Shown here: piece after piece, positions 49,169 to 58,268 of the stretch
How positions within the stretch are numbered: position 1 is the first letter of the stretch
Layout: each line of letters opens with the position of its first letter
Assembly (NCBI GenBank): GCA_963726995.1
Contig: CAVSEP010000006.1
Span: 1,116,001 to 1,180,000 of the forward strand
Length of the DNA: 64,000 bases
Direction: 5' to 3'
Source of the DNA: DAIDKA01 sp963726995
GTDB taxonomy: Bacteria > Pseudomonadota > Gammaproteobacteria > Steroidobacterales > Steroidobacteraceae
The notes under the pieces: generated by a model
Told to the model about the DNA's origin: nothing
Databases searched by the model: none
The model's input: only the letters and a program-made list of their open reading frames with translations
Position numbers and translations under genes: made by a program

Positions 49169-50449
49169 GTGTTCCTCAGAATCTGCGCCTACCTGCTCGC
49201 ACCGCTGTACCTGGCTGCCCTGGTGTGGCGCGGCCGGCGCGAGCCCGGCATCTGGCGTGGTTTTGGCGCGCGCTTCGGGTTGGGGCCGCCGCTGCCGGCA
49301 CCGGTGTGGCTGCACGCCGCCTCCGTCGGCGAGGTGCAGGCGGCGGCAGTGCTGGTGGCGGCATTGCGCGAGCGCGATGCCGATCTGCCCCTGCTCGTGA
49401 CCACGACCACCGCGGCGGGTCTCGCCCGCGCCCGGACGCTGTTTGCCGCATCGGGAATCAGCGTGCGCTACGCCCCGCTGGATCTGCCCGGTTCGGTGCG
49501 CCGATTCATGCAGCGGGTGCGGCCGCGTCTGGCCATCATCCTGGAAACGGAAATCTGGCCCAATCTGCTGCATGCCTGCGCAGCCGCCAACGTGCCGGTG
49601 GTGCTGGCCAGCGCGCGCATGTCGGCGACCTCGGCACGGCGTTATCGGTGGCTGGGGGCGGCATTGCGCGAGGGGCTGGCGAGCGTCGCGCAGGTGGCCG
49701 CCCAGACCGCGGCCGATGCGCGGCGCTTCGCAGATCTTGGTGTGCCCGCTGAGCGCATCGCGGTCACCGGCAATCTCAAGGCGGACTTGAGTTTGCCGCC
49801 GAGCGTGCCGGCAAACGGCCAGCGATTGCGCACGCAGCTGGGCCTGCACCGGCCGGTCTGGGTCGCGGGCAGCACGCATGAGGTCGAGGAACAGCAGGTG
49901 CTGGAGGCGCATCGGGCGGTGTGTCAGCGGCATCCGACGGCGCTGCTGGTGCTCGTGCCGCGACATCCCCGGCGCTTTGCCGCGGTCGGCGAATGGCTGC
50001 AGCGCGAGCGGGTCAGCTTCGTACGCCAGTCGCGCGGCGAGGCCGTGACCTCGGGCACCCGGGTGCTGCTGGTCGATGCGATGGGCCAACTGCTGGATTT
50101 CTATGCCGCCGCCGACCTGGCCTTCGTGGGCGGCAGCCTGGTGCGCGTGGGCGGACACAATCTGCTGGAGCCCGCCGCGCTGGCACGCGCGGTACTCACC
50201 GGTCCGCATCATGCCAATGCCCGCGAAGTGCTCGAGGCGCTGCAGGCGGCCGATGCGGTGCGGGTCGTCGGCGATGCGGCCGCGCTGGGTCGCGCGGTGT
50301 CCGAACTGCTGGTGGATGCGCACGCGCGTCAGCGCCTGGGGGCCCAGGCGCTCGGGGTGGTGGCGGCCGGTCGCGGCGCCTGCGCGCGCGTCATGGCGCT
50401 GCTGGCGCCGCTGCTGCAGCCGGCGACCGGCGGCGCGCGCCAGTCCTGA
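49169..50449 (+). CDS. waaA: 3-deoxy-D-manno-octulosonic acid transferase WaaA
   Basis: 426 residues from GTG 49169 (AAGG upstream). N-terminal membrane anchor (FLRICAYLLAPLYLAALVW), the GT-B fold with the HAASVGEV motif, ETEIWPNLL and the C-terminal FVGGSLVRVGGHNLLEPAA. Adds Kdo from CMP-Kdo to lipid IVA. With a KdkA next to it, a mono-Kdo phosphate core is plausible. The longer frame upstream overlaps kdkA and is not used. Confidence 0.93.
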   Translation: MFLRICAYLLAPLYLAALVWRGRREPGIWRGFGARFGLGPPLPAPVWLHAASVGEVQAAAVLVAALRERDADLPLLVTTTTAAGLARARTLFAASGISVRYAPLDLPGSVRRFMQRVRPRLAIILETEIWPNLLHACAAANVPVVLASARMSATSARRYRWLGAALREGLASVAQVAAQTAADARRFADLGVPAERIAVTGNLKADLSLPPSVPANGQRLRTQLGLHRPVWVAGSTHEVEEQQVLEAHRAVCQRHPTALLVLVPRHPRRFAAVGEWLQRERVSFVRQSRGEAVTSGTRVLLVDAMGQLLDFYAAADLAFVGGSLVRVGGHNLLEPAALARAVLTGPHHANAREVLEALQAADAVRVVGDAAALGRAVSELLVDAHARQRLGAQALGVVAAGRGACARVMALLAPLLQPATGGARQS

Positions 50450-50450
50450 A

Positions 50451-51878
50451 CTACCGCTGTGCCGGAGGCGGGCCCGGAGAGACGGAGCTGTCCTGGGGCG
50501 CGGTCAGCGAGCGGTCCAGGTCCACCAGGGTCGAGCGGTCCAGCGTCCCGGCGGCCAGCCGCAGGGCGATGACCGCCAGCAGATAGTCGTAGCGTGACTG
50601 CGCATAGGTCGTCTGCGCCTGAACCAGGTTTTGCCGTCCCTGCAGCACTTCAACTGCGGTGCGGGTGCCAACGTCATAGCCGGCGGTGGTGGCATCCAGG
50701 GCAGCCTGGGCGGAGGCCAGACCCTGGCGCAGGGCGTTGACCTGCGCAATCTTGCTGACCATGGCATTGTAGGAATCGCGCGCGAGATGTTCAGTCTGGC
50801 GCGAGACCTGCTGCATATTGTCCTTGGCCGCAATCCAGTTGTACTGCGCCTGGCGCACTTCCGACTGGGTGAGCCCGCCGCTGAAGATGGGCACGGTGAC
50901 CTGCAGCCCAACCTGGTTCTGGTATCCGGAGAAGGGGAAACGCACGCTGGTCGGCGGACCGCCGATCGCGGAATTCTGGTTGAGGGTTTCGTGCTGCACG
51001 CCGCGCGAGGCGGTGATGCCCACGGTGGGGAAGTGGCCGGAGCGGCTGATCTCCACCGAATCGCGCGCCACATCGGCGGCCAGGCGGCTGGAGAGCAGCG
51101 ACAGGTTCTGGTCCATGCTCAGCTGCACCCAGTGCTCCGGATCGGCCGGCTGCGGCGGGTTCAGGGCCATGTCCTCGCCGGGTTTGGCGAGCGAGGGATA
51201 GTCCTGGTTGGTGATCTCGCGCAGCGCCTGCTGCATGCTCGCGAGCTGCCGCTTGGCTTCGATCACGGCGGCGGCATCCTGGTCGTGCGCGGCCTGCGCT
51301 TCCTTCACGTCGGTGATCGGTATCAGGCCCACGTCGTAGCGCTTGTTGGCCTGCTCGAGCTGCTGGGTGACCGCGGTGAGCGCCGCCTGCTGGGCGTCGA
51401 GGGTGTCCTGCGCCGACAGCACGTGGAAGTAGGCGACCGCCACGCGCTGGATCAGATCCTCCTGCGCCGCCTTGTACTGCGCTTCCGCCTGCGCGACCTG
51501 CTTGTGCGAGCGGCTCAGGGATTTCCAGTTCGCCCAGGAGAACACACTCTGCTGCAGCTGCACGTTGTACTGCCGTTCGTCGGCGTAGCCGGAATTTTCG
51601 AAGGGCAGGGACAGTGGGCTGCCGTTGGGGCCGGGAAAGGTCTCCACGGTCTGCTGGTCGGTCTTGCTGCGCGAAACCCCGAGCGTGCCGCTCACGGTTG
51701 GCAGCAAGGCGGCGAGAGCCTGCGGCGAGGCCTCACGCTGGGCCATCCGCGTGGCATCGGCTGAGGCGATCTGTGGATCCGACAGCACGGCATCGTCGAA
51801 GACCTGCACCAGGTCCCGGGCCTGCGCCACACCTGTCAGGGCCAGTGCGGCCCAGGCAGCGACGAATGCGTGCTTCAT
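50451..51878 (-). CDS. tolC: TolC-family outer-membrane channel
   Basis: 475 residues with a cleavable signal (1-20, ending AQA), two repeat halves of beta strand and long coiled-coil helices (LVQVFDDAVLSDPQ...; the second half VGLQVTVPIFSGGLTQSEVRQA). Outer component of tripartite efflux and type I secretion. A C-terminal Pro-rich tail ends it. The inner-membrane and periplasmic partners are not in this window. The operator-like palindrome and promoter upstream suggest regulation. Confidence 0.93.
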   Translation of the reverse strand: MKHAFVAAWAALALTGVAQARDLVQVFDDAVLSDPQIASADATRMAQREASPQALAALLPTVSGTLGVSRSKTDQQTVETFPGPNGSPLSLPFENSGYADERQYNVQLQQSVFSWANWKSLSRSHKQVAQAEAQYKAAQEDLIQRVAVAYFHVLSAQDTLDAQQAALTAVTQQLEQANKRYDVGLIPITDVKEAQAAHDQDAAAVIEAKRQLASMQQALREITNQDYPSLAKPGEDMALNPPQPADPEHWVQLSMDQNLSLLSSRLAADVARDSVEISRSGHFPTVGITASRGVQHETLNQNSAIGGPPTSVRFPFSGYQNQVGLQVTVPIFSGGLTQSEVRQAQYNWIAAKDNMQQVSRQTEHLARDSYNAMVSKIAQVNALRQGLASAQAALDATTAGYDVGTRTAVEVLQGRQNLVQAQTTYAQSRYDYLLAVIALRLAAGTLDRSTLVDLDRSLTAPQDSSVSPGPPPAQR

Positions 51879-51893
51879 AACTATCCTTTGGTT

Positions 51894-51912
51894 TTCAGCG
51901 TATTACGCTGAA
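51894..51912. promoter_or_regulatory. 19-bp perfect palindrome before tolC
   Basis: TTCAGCGTA (51894-51902), T, TACGCTGAA (51904-51912): a perfect 9-bp inverted repeat with one central base, 16 bases upstream of the tolC start and downstream of the predicted promoter. Fits a dimeric repressor (TetR/MarR type) operator, or a leader hairpin. Confidence 0.55.
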
Positions 51913-51932
51913 CGTCTTTGGTGTTGTACTTC

Positions 51933-51959
51933 ACTATATCAGGTACCGGGACCTTTCAA
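51933..51959 (-). promoter_or_regulatory. Candidate sigma70 promoter of tolC
   Basis: On the minus strand TTGAAA (51959-51954), 15-base spacer, TATAGT (51938-51933). Hexamers are good; the spacer is 2 bases shorter than ideal. Transcription would start near 51926, so the palindrome 51894-51912 falls inside the leader. Confidence 0.45.
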
Positions 51960-52009
51960 CAAGCACCTGCGCCTCCGGCCTTTTTCGGACCCCTGGGGCG
52001 GCCGCAGGT

Positions 52010-52345
52010 TCAGTACGTGCCGATGCCGGGGTCGATGTCGCACGCCCAGGCATGAATGCCGCCGGTGAGGTTGGCCAGCTTCTCAAAGCCGTTGTGCGCC
52101 AGGAACTGCGCGACCTTCAGGCTGCGCACGCCGCCATGACACATGACCACGATCTGCCGGTCGCGCGGCAGTTCCGCCAGTCGCTGCGGCACCTGCGCCA
52201 TCGGAATATCCACCGTGCCGGGCAGTCGCGCCGCTTCCTGCTCCCAGTTCTCCCGCACGTCCAGCACCAGCGGCGGCTGCGCGGATTCCAGCAGCACCTT
52301 CAGGGCTGCCGGTGCGATTTCCACGATTGCCTGCGAGCCTGCCAT
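52010..52345 (-). CDS. Rhodanese-like sulfurtransferase
   Basis: 111 residues from ATG 52345, a single rhodanese domain with LVLDVRENWE, GTVDIPM and active loop CHGGVRS (Cys and Arg). Single-domain rhodanese, cytosolic; sulfur carrier or detoxification role. It is 10 bases after the methyltransferase gene and 131 bases before tolC. Confidence 0.9.
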   Translation of the reverse strand: MAGSQAIVEIAPAALKVLLESAQPPLVLDVRENWEQEAARLPGTVDIPMAQVPQRLAELPRDRQIVVMCHGGVRSLKVAQFLAHNGFEKLANLTGGIHAWACDIDPGIGTY

Positions 52346-52355
52346 GGGCGTGTCC

Positions 52356-53042
52356 TCAGAAACTGAAGGCCGGAGCGTGCCGCGCATTGATCAGCGGATC
52401 GATGCAGGTCTCAAACAGCACGGTACGTTCCCACTCCTTGTCCCCCAACCGGCGCAGCAGCCGGGCTTCCTGCACTGGGGGCTCACCGACGATCACGAAC
52501 ATGCGGCCGCCCTGGGTGAGCAGGGTGCGGAAGCGCTCATCCGGCAGGGGCATGGCGCAGGTCAGCACCACGACTTCATACAATCCACCCAGGGGGCTGC
52601 CGGCCGCGCGGGCCGCCGCCGAGGCCACTTCATCGGAGGCGGCATCGGCCGTGATCACTTCGGCATTGCGGATGCCGGCGGCGCGCAGGTTGGCGCGCGC
52701 GCTCTCGGCCAGGTCCGGATACAGCTCGACGCTGCGCACGCTGGCTGCATTGACGGCAAGGCAGGCGGTCATGAAGCCGCTGCCCGTACCCACTTCCAGC
52801 ACCCGCTCGGTGCCTTGCAGTTCCAGGGCCTGGAGGATCTTGCCGACCAGGCTGGGACGCAGCATGTGCTGGCCGTGCGGCAGGGGAATCTCGGTGTCGG
52901 CAAACGCCAGGTATTTGACATTGGCGGGCACGAACAGCTCGCGCGGTACTTTGCGCAAGGTGGCGAGGACGCGCTCATCCAGCACATCCAGCGCACGCAC
53001 CTGCTGCTCGATCATTTGTTCCCGGGCGAGTTCGGTCTGCAT
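52356..53042 (-). CDS. Pcm-like protein-L-isoaspartate methyltransferase homolog
   Basis: 228 residues from ATG 53042. Class I SAM-binding motif VLEVGTGSGFMTACLA and PCMT-type post motifs. The region that in E. coli Pcm carries the catalytic Ser (GQTISQP) reads GQHMLRPSLVG here, so the key TIS motif is absent. This variant is usually found beside tolC in proteobacteria and is annotated as Pcm by homology. The true substrate may be different from isoaspartate. Confidence 0.8.
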   Translation of the reverse strand: MQTELAREQMIEQQVRALDVLDERVLATLRKVPRELFVPANVKYLAFADTEIPLPHGQHMLRPSLVGKILQALELQGTERVLEVGTGSGFMTACLAVNAASVRSVELYPDLAESARANLRAAGIRNAEVITADAASDEVASAAARAAGSPLGGLYEVVVLTCAMPLPDERFRTLLTQGGRMFVIVGEPPVQEARLLRRLGDKEWERTVLFETCIDPLINARHAPAFSF

Positions 53043-53264
53043 TGTCGATCTACTCCATTGGGCCATTATGTTATCCGACCCGCGCTGTGCCGCTGCAAGT
53101 TACGGCTTTTCCTCCCCCCTGCCAAGCGCGTGGCAAAGAGCACGGATATGGTGAATGCCCACGGCGTCGGCGTATTCCTGCGTTATGCTGAGGCGAAGGA
53201 ATAGAGGGACGCGGGCGCGAGAAAACCAACTCACCGCGCCAGGTCCCAAAAGCTTAAGGGAATC

Positions 53265-55592
53265 ATGACCATCGTCGGTCTTTCGTGCGTGCTTCTGGGC
53301 TTGATCGCAGCCCTGCTGGCGGTGTTGTACCTGCTGCAGCGTCGGGCGCTTGCCGCTGTTGACGCTGTATCACAGCAGGTGCAGCGAATCGCGATCGGCG
53401 GGCGCATGAGCGGTCGGGTTGAGGTTCCCACCGACGGCGCGGAAGTCTCGCTGCTGGCGACCGCGATCAATCATCTGCTGACGCGCGCCTCGTCCGTTCC
53501 GGAACGCACCCGCGGCACGCCTAAGCTGTTCGCCGAGCTGGGCGATCGCATTCACGAGGCGGTGCTGATTCACCGCGACACCATCCTGCATGCCAACCGG
53601 CAGTTCGCCAGCCTGATGGGCGTGGAACGCGAGGCGCTGGTCGGTCGTCGCCTGGGCGATCTGGTGCCCGCGGAATATGCCGAGCTGGTCAATGAGAACG
53701 TCGCGCGTCGCCTGGCCGGAGAGCCCGCCGCCGAGCGCTACGAGATCGAAATGGAAGGCCTCAACGGTCAGGTGACCCGTCTGGAAATCACCTCCGCCGT
53801 CATCGACTACGACGGCGGGCCGGCGCTGCTGGTGACCGGCGTGGAAATCATCCCGACGCAGACGGTGCAGACGCTGCGCGCCATGACGCCCGAAGAGGAG
53901 CTGCAGGCGCGCCGGGATTCACGCCGCGCCCGCGCGCTGGAGTCATTGAGCGATGCGATCGTCACCACCGATGAAGCCGGCGTCATCGAGTTCATGAACT
54001 CCGCCGCGGCAACCCTGACCGGCACCAACGCCGATTTCGCCGTCGGCAAGGCGCTGTCGGACATCGTCGAGCTGGTCGACGACGAAGACGCAACGGCGGC
54101 GGCGCGCGGCACGGGCTCGCATGCGGCGGCCCCCGCGGGCGAGTTCGCACCCGTCAGTCGCCGTGCACTGCTGCTCTCCCACCGCAGTGGCGCCGAGAGC
54201 GCGGTCGAGGTATCCACCACCCCGATTCGATCCGATGCGCTCGAGATCACCGGCAGCGTGCTGCTGATGCGGGATGTGACCGAGCAGCGCGGCATCACCC
54301 GCCAGATGTCCTATCAGGCCACGCACGACGCCTTGACCGGACTCATCAATCGCGGCGAGTTCGAGCGCCGCCTGGCCGAGGCCAATGACAGCGCGCACCG
54401 CGGCGAGGGCCACCATGTGCTGTGCTATCTGGACCTGGACCGATTCAAGATCGTCAACGATACCAGCGGCCACCTGGCCGGCGACAGCATGCTGCGCGAG
54501 GTGGCCAAGCTGCTGCGCGATGCGGTCCGCGACAGCGACTTCGTCGGCCGGCTGGGCGGCGATGAATTCGGCATGCTGCTGGTGGGGTGCCCGCTCGAGA
54601 AGGCGCGGCAGATTGCCGATGACGTGTGTCGCTCGGTCGGTGAATACCGCTTCATCTGGAAGGACAAGCTGTTCAACATCGGCGTGTCGGTCGGCCTGGT
54701 CGAGATTTCGCGCGAGAGCGGTACCACCGAGGATCTGCTGTCGGCCGCCGATGCCGCCTGCTACGTCGCCAAGAAGGAGGGCGCCGGGCGCGTTTCGGTG
54801 TACTCGGCGCGCGACGAGGCGCGGGCGCGCCAGACCGGGGAAATCCAGTGGCTGCAGCGGCTGCAGTCGGCATTGAAGGAAAACCGCTTCCAGCTGTATC
54901 AGCAGACGATCGTGCCGGCCTATGCGGATGACGGCACCGGCCCGCGCATGGAAGTGCTGGTGCGGATGACCGATGAACAGGGCAACCAGGTGCTGCCCGC
55001 GGAGTTCATGCGCGCGGCGGAACGCCACAAGCTGATGCGGCTGGTGGATCGCTGGGTGGTGCAGACCACGTTCACCGCGGTGGGTCGCGGTGTCATCGTA
55101 CTCACCGACCGCCACACCATCGCGATCAACATATCCGCGCAGACGCTCGGTGATCCGCAGTTCCTGGAGTTCGTGGTGGAGTGCCTGGATCGCACCGGTG
55201 CGCTGCCCACCCAGATCTGCTTCGAGATCAGCGAGGCCGCGGTCATCGCCAACCTGGAGCACGCGCGGCGTTTCGTCGGCGTCCTGCACGGCATGGGCTG
55301 CCAGTTCGCAATCGACGATTTCGGATCCGGCGTCGCCTCGTTCTCGAACCTGAAGAACCTGCCGCTGGACTATCTGAAGATCGACGGCTCACTGACCCAG
55401 AACCTGGCGCGCGACAGCGTCAACCAGGCGATGGTCACCGCCATGATAAAACTGGCACGGTCCTTGAAGTTCAAGGTCATCGCCGAGCAGGTCGAGGAAG
55501 CCTCCGCCGCGGACATCGTGCGGCGCATCGGTGTCGACTTCCTGCAGGGGTATGCAATCGGCAGACCCAAACCGCTGCAGATCGCCGCCTGA
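53265..55592 (+). CDS. PAS-GGDEF-EAL cyclic-di-GMP protein
   Basis: 775 residues. One N-terminal membrane helix (5-25), a linker, PAS domains at about 85-200 and 225-345, GGDEF about 350-510 with intact GGDEF at 431-435 and I-site RxxD (RDSD, 422-425), then an EAL domain (about 525-770) with EVL in place of EAL at 563-565, DDFGSG (684-689), KIDG and EQVE. Both halves look catalytically competent, with product inhibition possible. Bifunctional diguanylate cyclase/phosphodiesterase; the sensed signal is unknown. Confidence 0.9.
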   Translation: MTIVGLSCVLLGLIAALLAVLYLLQRRALAAVDAVSQQVQRIAIGGRMSGRVEVPTDGAEVSLLATAINHLLTRASSVPERTRGTPKLFAELGDRIHEAVLIHRDTILHANRQFASLMGVEREALVGRRLGDLVPAEYAELVNENVARRLAGEPAAERYEIEMEGLNGQVTRLEITSAVIDYDGGPALLVTGVEIIPTQTVQTLRAMTPEEELQARRDSRRARALESLSDAIVTTDEAGVIEFMNSAAATLTGTNADFAVGKALSDIVELVDDEDATAAARGTGSHAAAPAGEFAPVSRRALLLSHRSGAESAVEVSTTPIRSDALEITGSVLLMRDVTEQRGITRQMSYQATHDALTGLINRGEFERRLAEANDSAHRGEGHHVLCYLDLDRFKIVNDTSGHLAGDSMLREVAKLLRDAVRDSDFVGRLGGDEFGMLLVGCPLEKARQIADDVCRSVGEYRFIWKDKLFNIGVSVGLVEISRESGTTEDLLSAADAACYVAKKEGAGRVSVYSARDEARARQTGEIQWLQRLQSALKENRFQLYQQTIVPAYADDGTGPRMEVLVRMTDEQGNQVLPAEFMRAAERHKLMRLVDRWVVQTTFTAVGRGVIVLTDRHTIAINISAQTLGDPQFLEFVVECLDRTGALPTQICFEISEAAVIANLEHARRFVGVLHGMGCQFAIDDFGSGVASFSNLKNLPLDYLKIDGSLTQNLARDSVNQAMVTAMIKLARSLKFKVIAEQVEEASAADIVRRIGVDFLQGYAIGRPKPLQIAA

Positions 55593-55666
55593 GGGCCTTT
55601 TGCTGCGCTGCTTCATCCGCGCAGCCGCAATCCGACGATTGGTTACACTCCCGCCCACTCCAACCG

Positions 55667-55695
55667 TTGCGGGGGCCCGCCGGGGGGAGTATAAA
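55667..55695 (+). promoter_or_regulatory. Sigma70-type promoter
   Basis: TTGCGG (55667-55672), a 17-base spacer, TATAAA (55690-55695). The AT-rich box stands out in a G-rich stretch. It would drive the small gene at 55755. Confidence 0.6.
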
Positions 55696-55704
55696 AAACC
55701 GGCA

Positions 55705-55722
55705 CATTACGGTGGTGTAATG
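55705..55722. promoter_or_regulatory. Operator-like inverted repeat
   Basis: CATTAC (55705-55710), GGTGGT, GTAATG (55717-55722). Perfect 6-bp inverted repeat at the expected transcription start of the promoter at 55667, so it could be a repressor site or 5'-leader stem. Confidence 0.4.
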
Positions 55723-55754
55723 CGCGTCCTAAAGCACCAGGGGTCGAAACGCTT

Positions 55755-56054
55755 ATGCAGCTCGCCCGACTTTGGCGTCAGCACAAGGATGCCGGTTGTC
55801 CTTCCGAGCTGGTTGGCGTGGAGATCGCGGGCACCGAGGCACGGGCGCTGGACGAGGAAATCAGCTCCTGCGTGTGCGCCCTGCTGAGCCATACACTGAT
55901 CGTGGATGAACGCATCGAGCGACGCCTGGTCGAGGTGCGGGCCGATCTCACGCAGCGGCAGATGAAGGCCGAGCCGCCGGTGGCGCAATACTGCGCGCGG
56001 CTGAATGCGATGGTGAGCGCCGTCCTGACCCGCGACAAGGTCGGGCATTCCTGA
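55755..56054 (+). CDS. Small hypothetical protein with Cys pair
   Basis: 99 residues starting MQLARLWRQHKDAG, containing SSCVCALLSH and one further Cys (QYCAR). Mostly helical; no domain recognised. Has its own candidate promoter and inverted repeat, and its end converges on the hppA terminator (ends 9 bases before it). Confidence 0.55.
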   Translation: MQLARLWRQHKDAGCPSELVGVEIAGTEARALDEEISSCVCALLSHTLIVDERIERRLVEVRADLTQRQMKAEPPVAQYCARLNAMVSAVLTRDKVGHS

Positions 56055-56062
56055 AACTCAAG

Positions 56063-56092
56063 AAAAAAGGGGCGGCCGTCGCCGGCCGCCCC
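56063..56092 (-). terminator. Rho-independent terminator of hppA
   Basis: On the minus strand GGGGCGGCC/GGCCGCCCC (56092-56069) forms a 9-bp stem with a six-base loop, followed by six T (56068-56063). It lies 35 bases after the hppA stop. Confidence 0.93.
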
Positions 56093-56126
56093 TGATCGAT
56101 CGCGCCGCTCGGCCGCGTCGCCTTAC

Positions 56127-58157
56127 TTACAGCAACGGCACCAGCAGCAGCGCCACGATGTTGATGATCTTGATCAGCGGATTGATCGCCGGACCCGCGG
56201 TGTCCTTGTAGGGATCACCCACCGTATCGCCGGTGACCGCGGCCTTGTGGGCCTCCGAGCCCTTGCCGCCGAAGTTGCCTTCCTCGATGTACTTCTTGGC
56301 ATTGTCCCAGGCGCCGCCGCCGGTGCACATCGAGATGGCGACGAACAGGCCCGTGACGATGGTGCCGATGAGCAGCCCGCCCAGGGCGCGGGTGCCGGCG
56401 CCGTGGCCCATGGCAAGGTTCATCAGCACCACCAGGATGACGGGCACCAGGATCGGCAGCAGCGACGGAATGATCATTTCCTTGATCGCCGCCTTGGTCA
56501 GCAGGTCTACGGCGCGGGAGTAGTCCGGCTTCGCCGTGCCCTCCATGATGCCGCTGATGGTGCGGAACTGGCGGCGCACTTCCTCGACCACGGATCCGGC
56601 CGCGCGACCGACCGCCTCCATGGCCATGGCGCCGAACAGGAACGGAACCATGCCGCCGATAAATAAGCCGATGATGACGGCCGGATCCGACAGCGAGAAT
56701 TCGGCCGGCTTGCCGGCGGCCTGCAGGTTGTGGGTGTAGTCGGCGAACAGCACCAGTGCGGCCAGGCCCGCGGAGCCGATGGCGTAACCCTTGGTGACGG
56801 CCTTGGTGGTGTTGCCCACGGCATCCAGCGGATCGGTGATGTCACGCACCGCCTTGGGCAGGCCGGCCATCTCGGCGATGCCGCCGGCGTTGTCGGTGAT
56901 GGGGCCGTAGGCGTCGAGCGCCACGATCATGCCGGTCATGGACAGCATGGCGGTGGCCGCGATGGCGATGCCATACAGTCCGGAGAAAGAATACGCGGCC
57001 CAGATGGCCACGCACACCGCGAGCACCGGCAGCGCGGTCGACTTCATGGACACGCCAAGACCGGCGATGATGTTGGTGGCATGGCCTGTCTGGGAGGCCG
57101 CCGCCACTTTGCGAACTGGGCTGTACTCGGTCGCGGTGTAGTACTCGGTGATGACGATCAGCGCAGCCGTCAGCGCCAGACCGACGATGGTGCAGGCGAA
57201 CAGGGCGCTGGCCATTTCCGGCATCAGCGATTTGGTGATGAAGTAGAACGCGACGCCCGACAGCAGCGCGGAGACCGCCACGCCCTTGTACAGCGCGTTC
57301 ATGATCTTGCCGCCGGTCACGCGCACGAAGAACGTTCCGATGATCGAGGCGACGATGGAGGCGGCGCCCAGGGCCAGCGGATAAACCGGGCCGTTGGCGC
57401 CCGCATTCTGCATGGTCAGCCCGCCGAGCAGCATCGTGGCAACAATGGTGACGGCGTAGGTCTCAAACAGGTCCGCCGCCATGCCGGCGCAGTCACCGAC
57501 ATTGTCACCGACGTTATCGGCGATGACCGCGGGGTTGCGCGGATCATCCTCGGGGATGCCGGCTTCAACCTTGCCCACCAGGTCCGCGCCCACGTCGGCG
57601 CCCTTGGTGAAGATACCGCCGCCAAGGCGCGCGAAGATCGAGATCAGCGAGCCGCCGAACGCCAGCCCAACCAGCGAGTGCAGCGCCAGTGCCTGCCCCA
57701 CGCGCGGCAGCAGTGCGGCGTAGTAGCCTGCGACGCCCAGCAGTGCCAGGCCCACCACCAGCATGCCGGTGATGGCGCCGCCGCGGAACGCCACGGACAG
57801 TGCGGCATTGAGGCCCTGGGTGGCCGCCTGGGCAGTGCGCACATTGGCGCGCACCGAGATATTCATGCCGATGTAGCCGGTGGCGCCGGAGAGGATGGCG
57901 CCGATGGCGAAGCCGCCGGCCGTCCACCAGTCCAGTGCGAAGCCAAGCACCAGCAGTAGCAGCACGCCGACAATCATGATCATCGAATACTGGCGATTGA
58001 GGTAGGCACGCGCGCCGATCTGGATCGCCGTGGCGATCTCCTGCATGCGTTCATTGCCGGCAGGCAACTTCAGGATCGAAATCACCGACACTACGCCGTA
58101 CAGCACAGCCAGTACTCCGGCTGCGATCGCTACCCACAACCAACTCGCGGCATCCAT
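56127..58157 (-). CDS. hppA: Membrane-bound proton-translocating pyrophosphatase
   Basis: 676 residues from ATG 58157 (GGGGG 8 bases upstream; the TTG at 58163 is less likely). About 16 membrane helices. Catalytic loop EDDPRNPAVIADNVGDNVGDCAG (split: EDDPRNPAVIADNVGDN and GDCAGMAADLFE). The GNTTKAVTKG segment has Lys where potassium-dependent enzymes have Ala, so it is probably the K+-independent H+-pumping type. Hydrolyses PPi to build proton motive force, or makes PPi in reverse. Same strand as the PPi-PFK gene, 111 bases downstream. Confidence 0.95.
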   Translation of the reverse strand: MDAASWLWVAIAAGVLAVLYGVVSVISILKLPAGNERMQEIATAIQIGARAYLNRQYSMIMIVGVLLLLVLGFALDWWTAGGFAIGAILSGATGYIGMNISVRANVRTAQAATQGLNAALSVAFRGGAITGMLVVGLALLGVAGYYAALLPRVGQALALHSLVGLAFGGSLISIFARLGGGIFTKGADVGADLVGKVEAGIPEDDPRNPAVIADNVGDNVGDCAGMAADLFETYAVTIVATMLLGGLTMQNAGANGPVYPLALGAASIVASIIGTFFVRVTGGKIMNALYKGVAVSALLSGVAFYFITKSLMPEMASALFACTIVGLALTAALIVITEYYTATEYSPVRKVAAASQTGHATNIIAGLGVSMKSTALPVLAVCVAIWAAYSFSGLYGIAIAATAMLSMTGMIVALDAYGPITDNAGGIAEMAGLPKAVRDITDPLDAVGNTTKAVTKGYAIGSAGLAALVLFADYTHNLQAAGKPAEFSLSDPAVIIGLFIGGMVPFLFGAMAMEAVGRAAGSVVEEVRRQFRTISGIMEGTAKPDYSRAVDLLTKAAIKEMIIPSLLPILVPVILVVLMNLAMGHGAGTRALGGLLIGTIVTGLFVAISMCTGGGAWDNAKKYIEEGNFGGKGSEAHKAAVTGDTVGDPYKDTAGPAINPLIKIINIVALLLVPLL

Positions 58158-58268
58158 CGGCAATCCCCCAGAACGTCAAATTTCTGAACTTATGTTGTAA
58201 GGCCTGGGCGCCAGTCCCAGGCAGCCGAAAACTTATATCACACAGCCATGCTTGCGGGCGCGCCCGGG

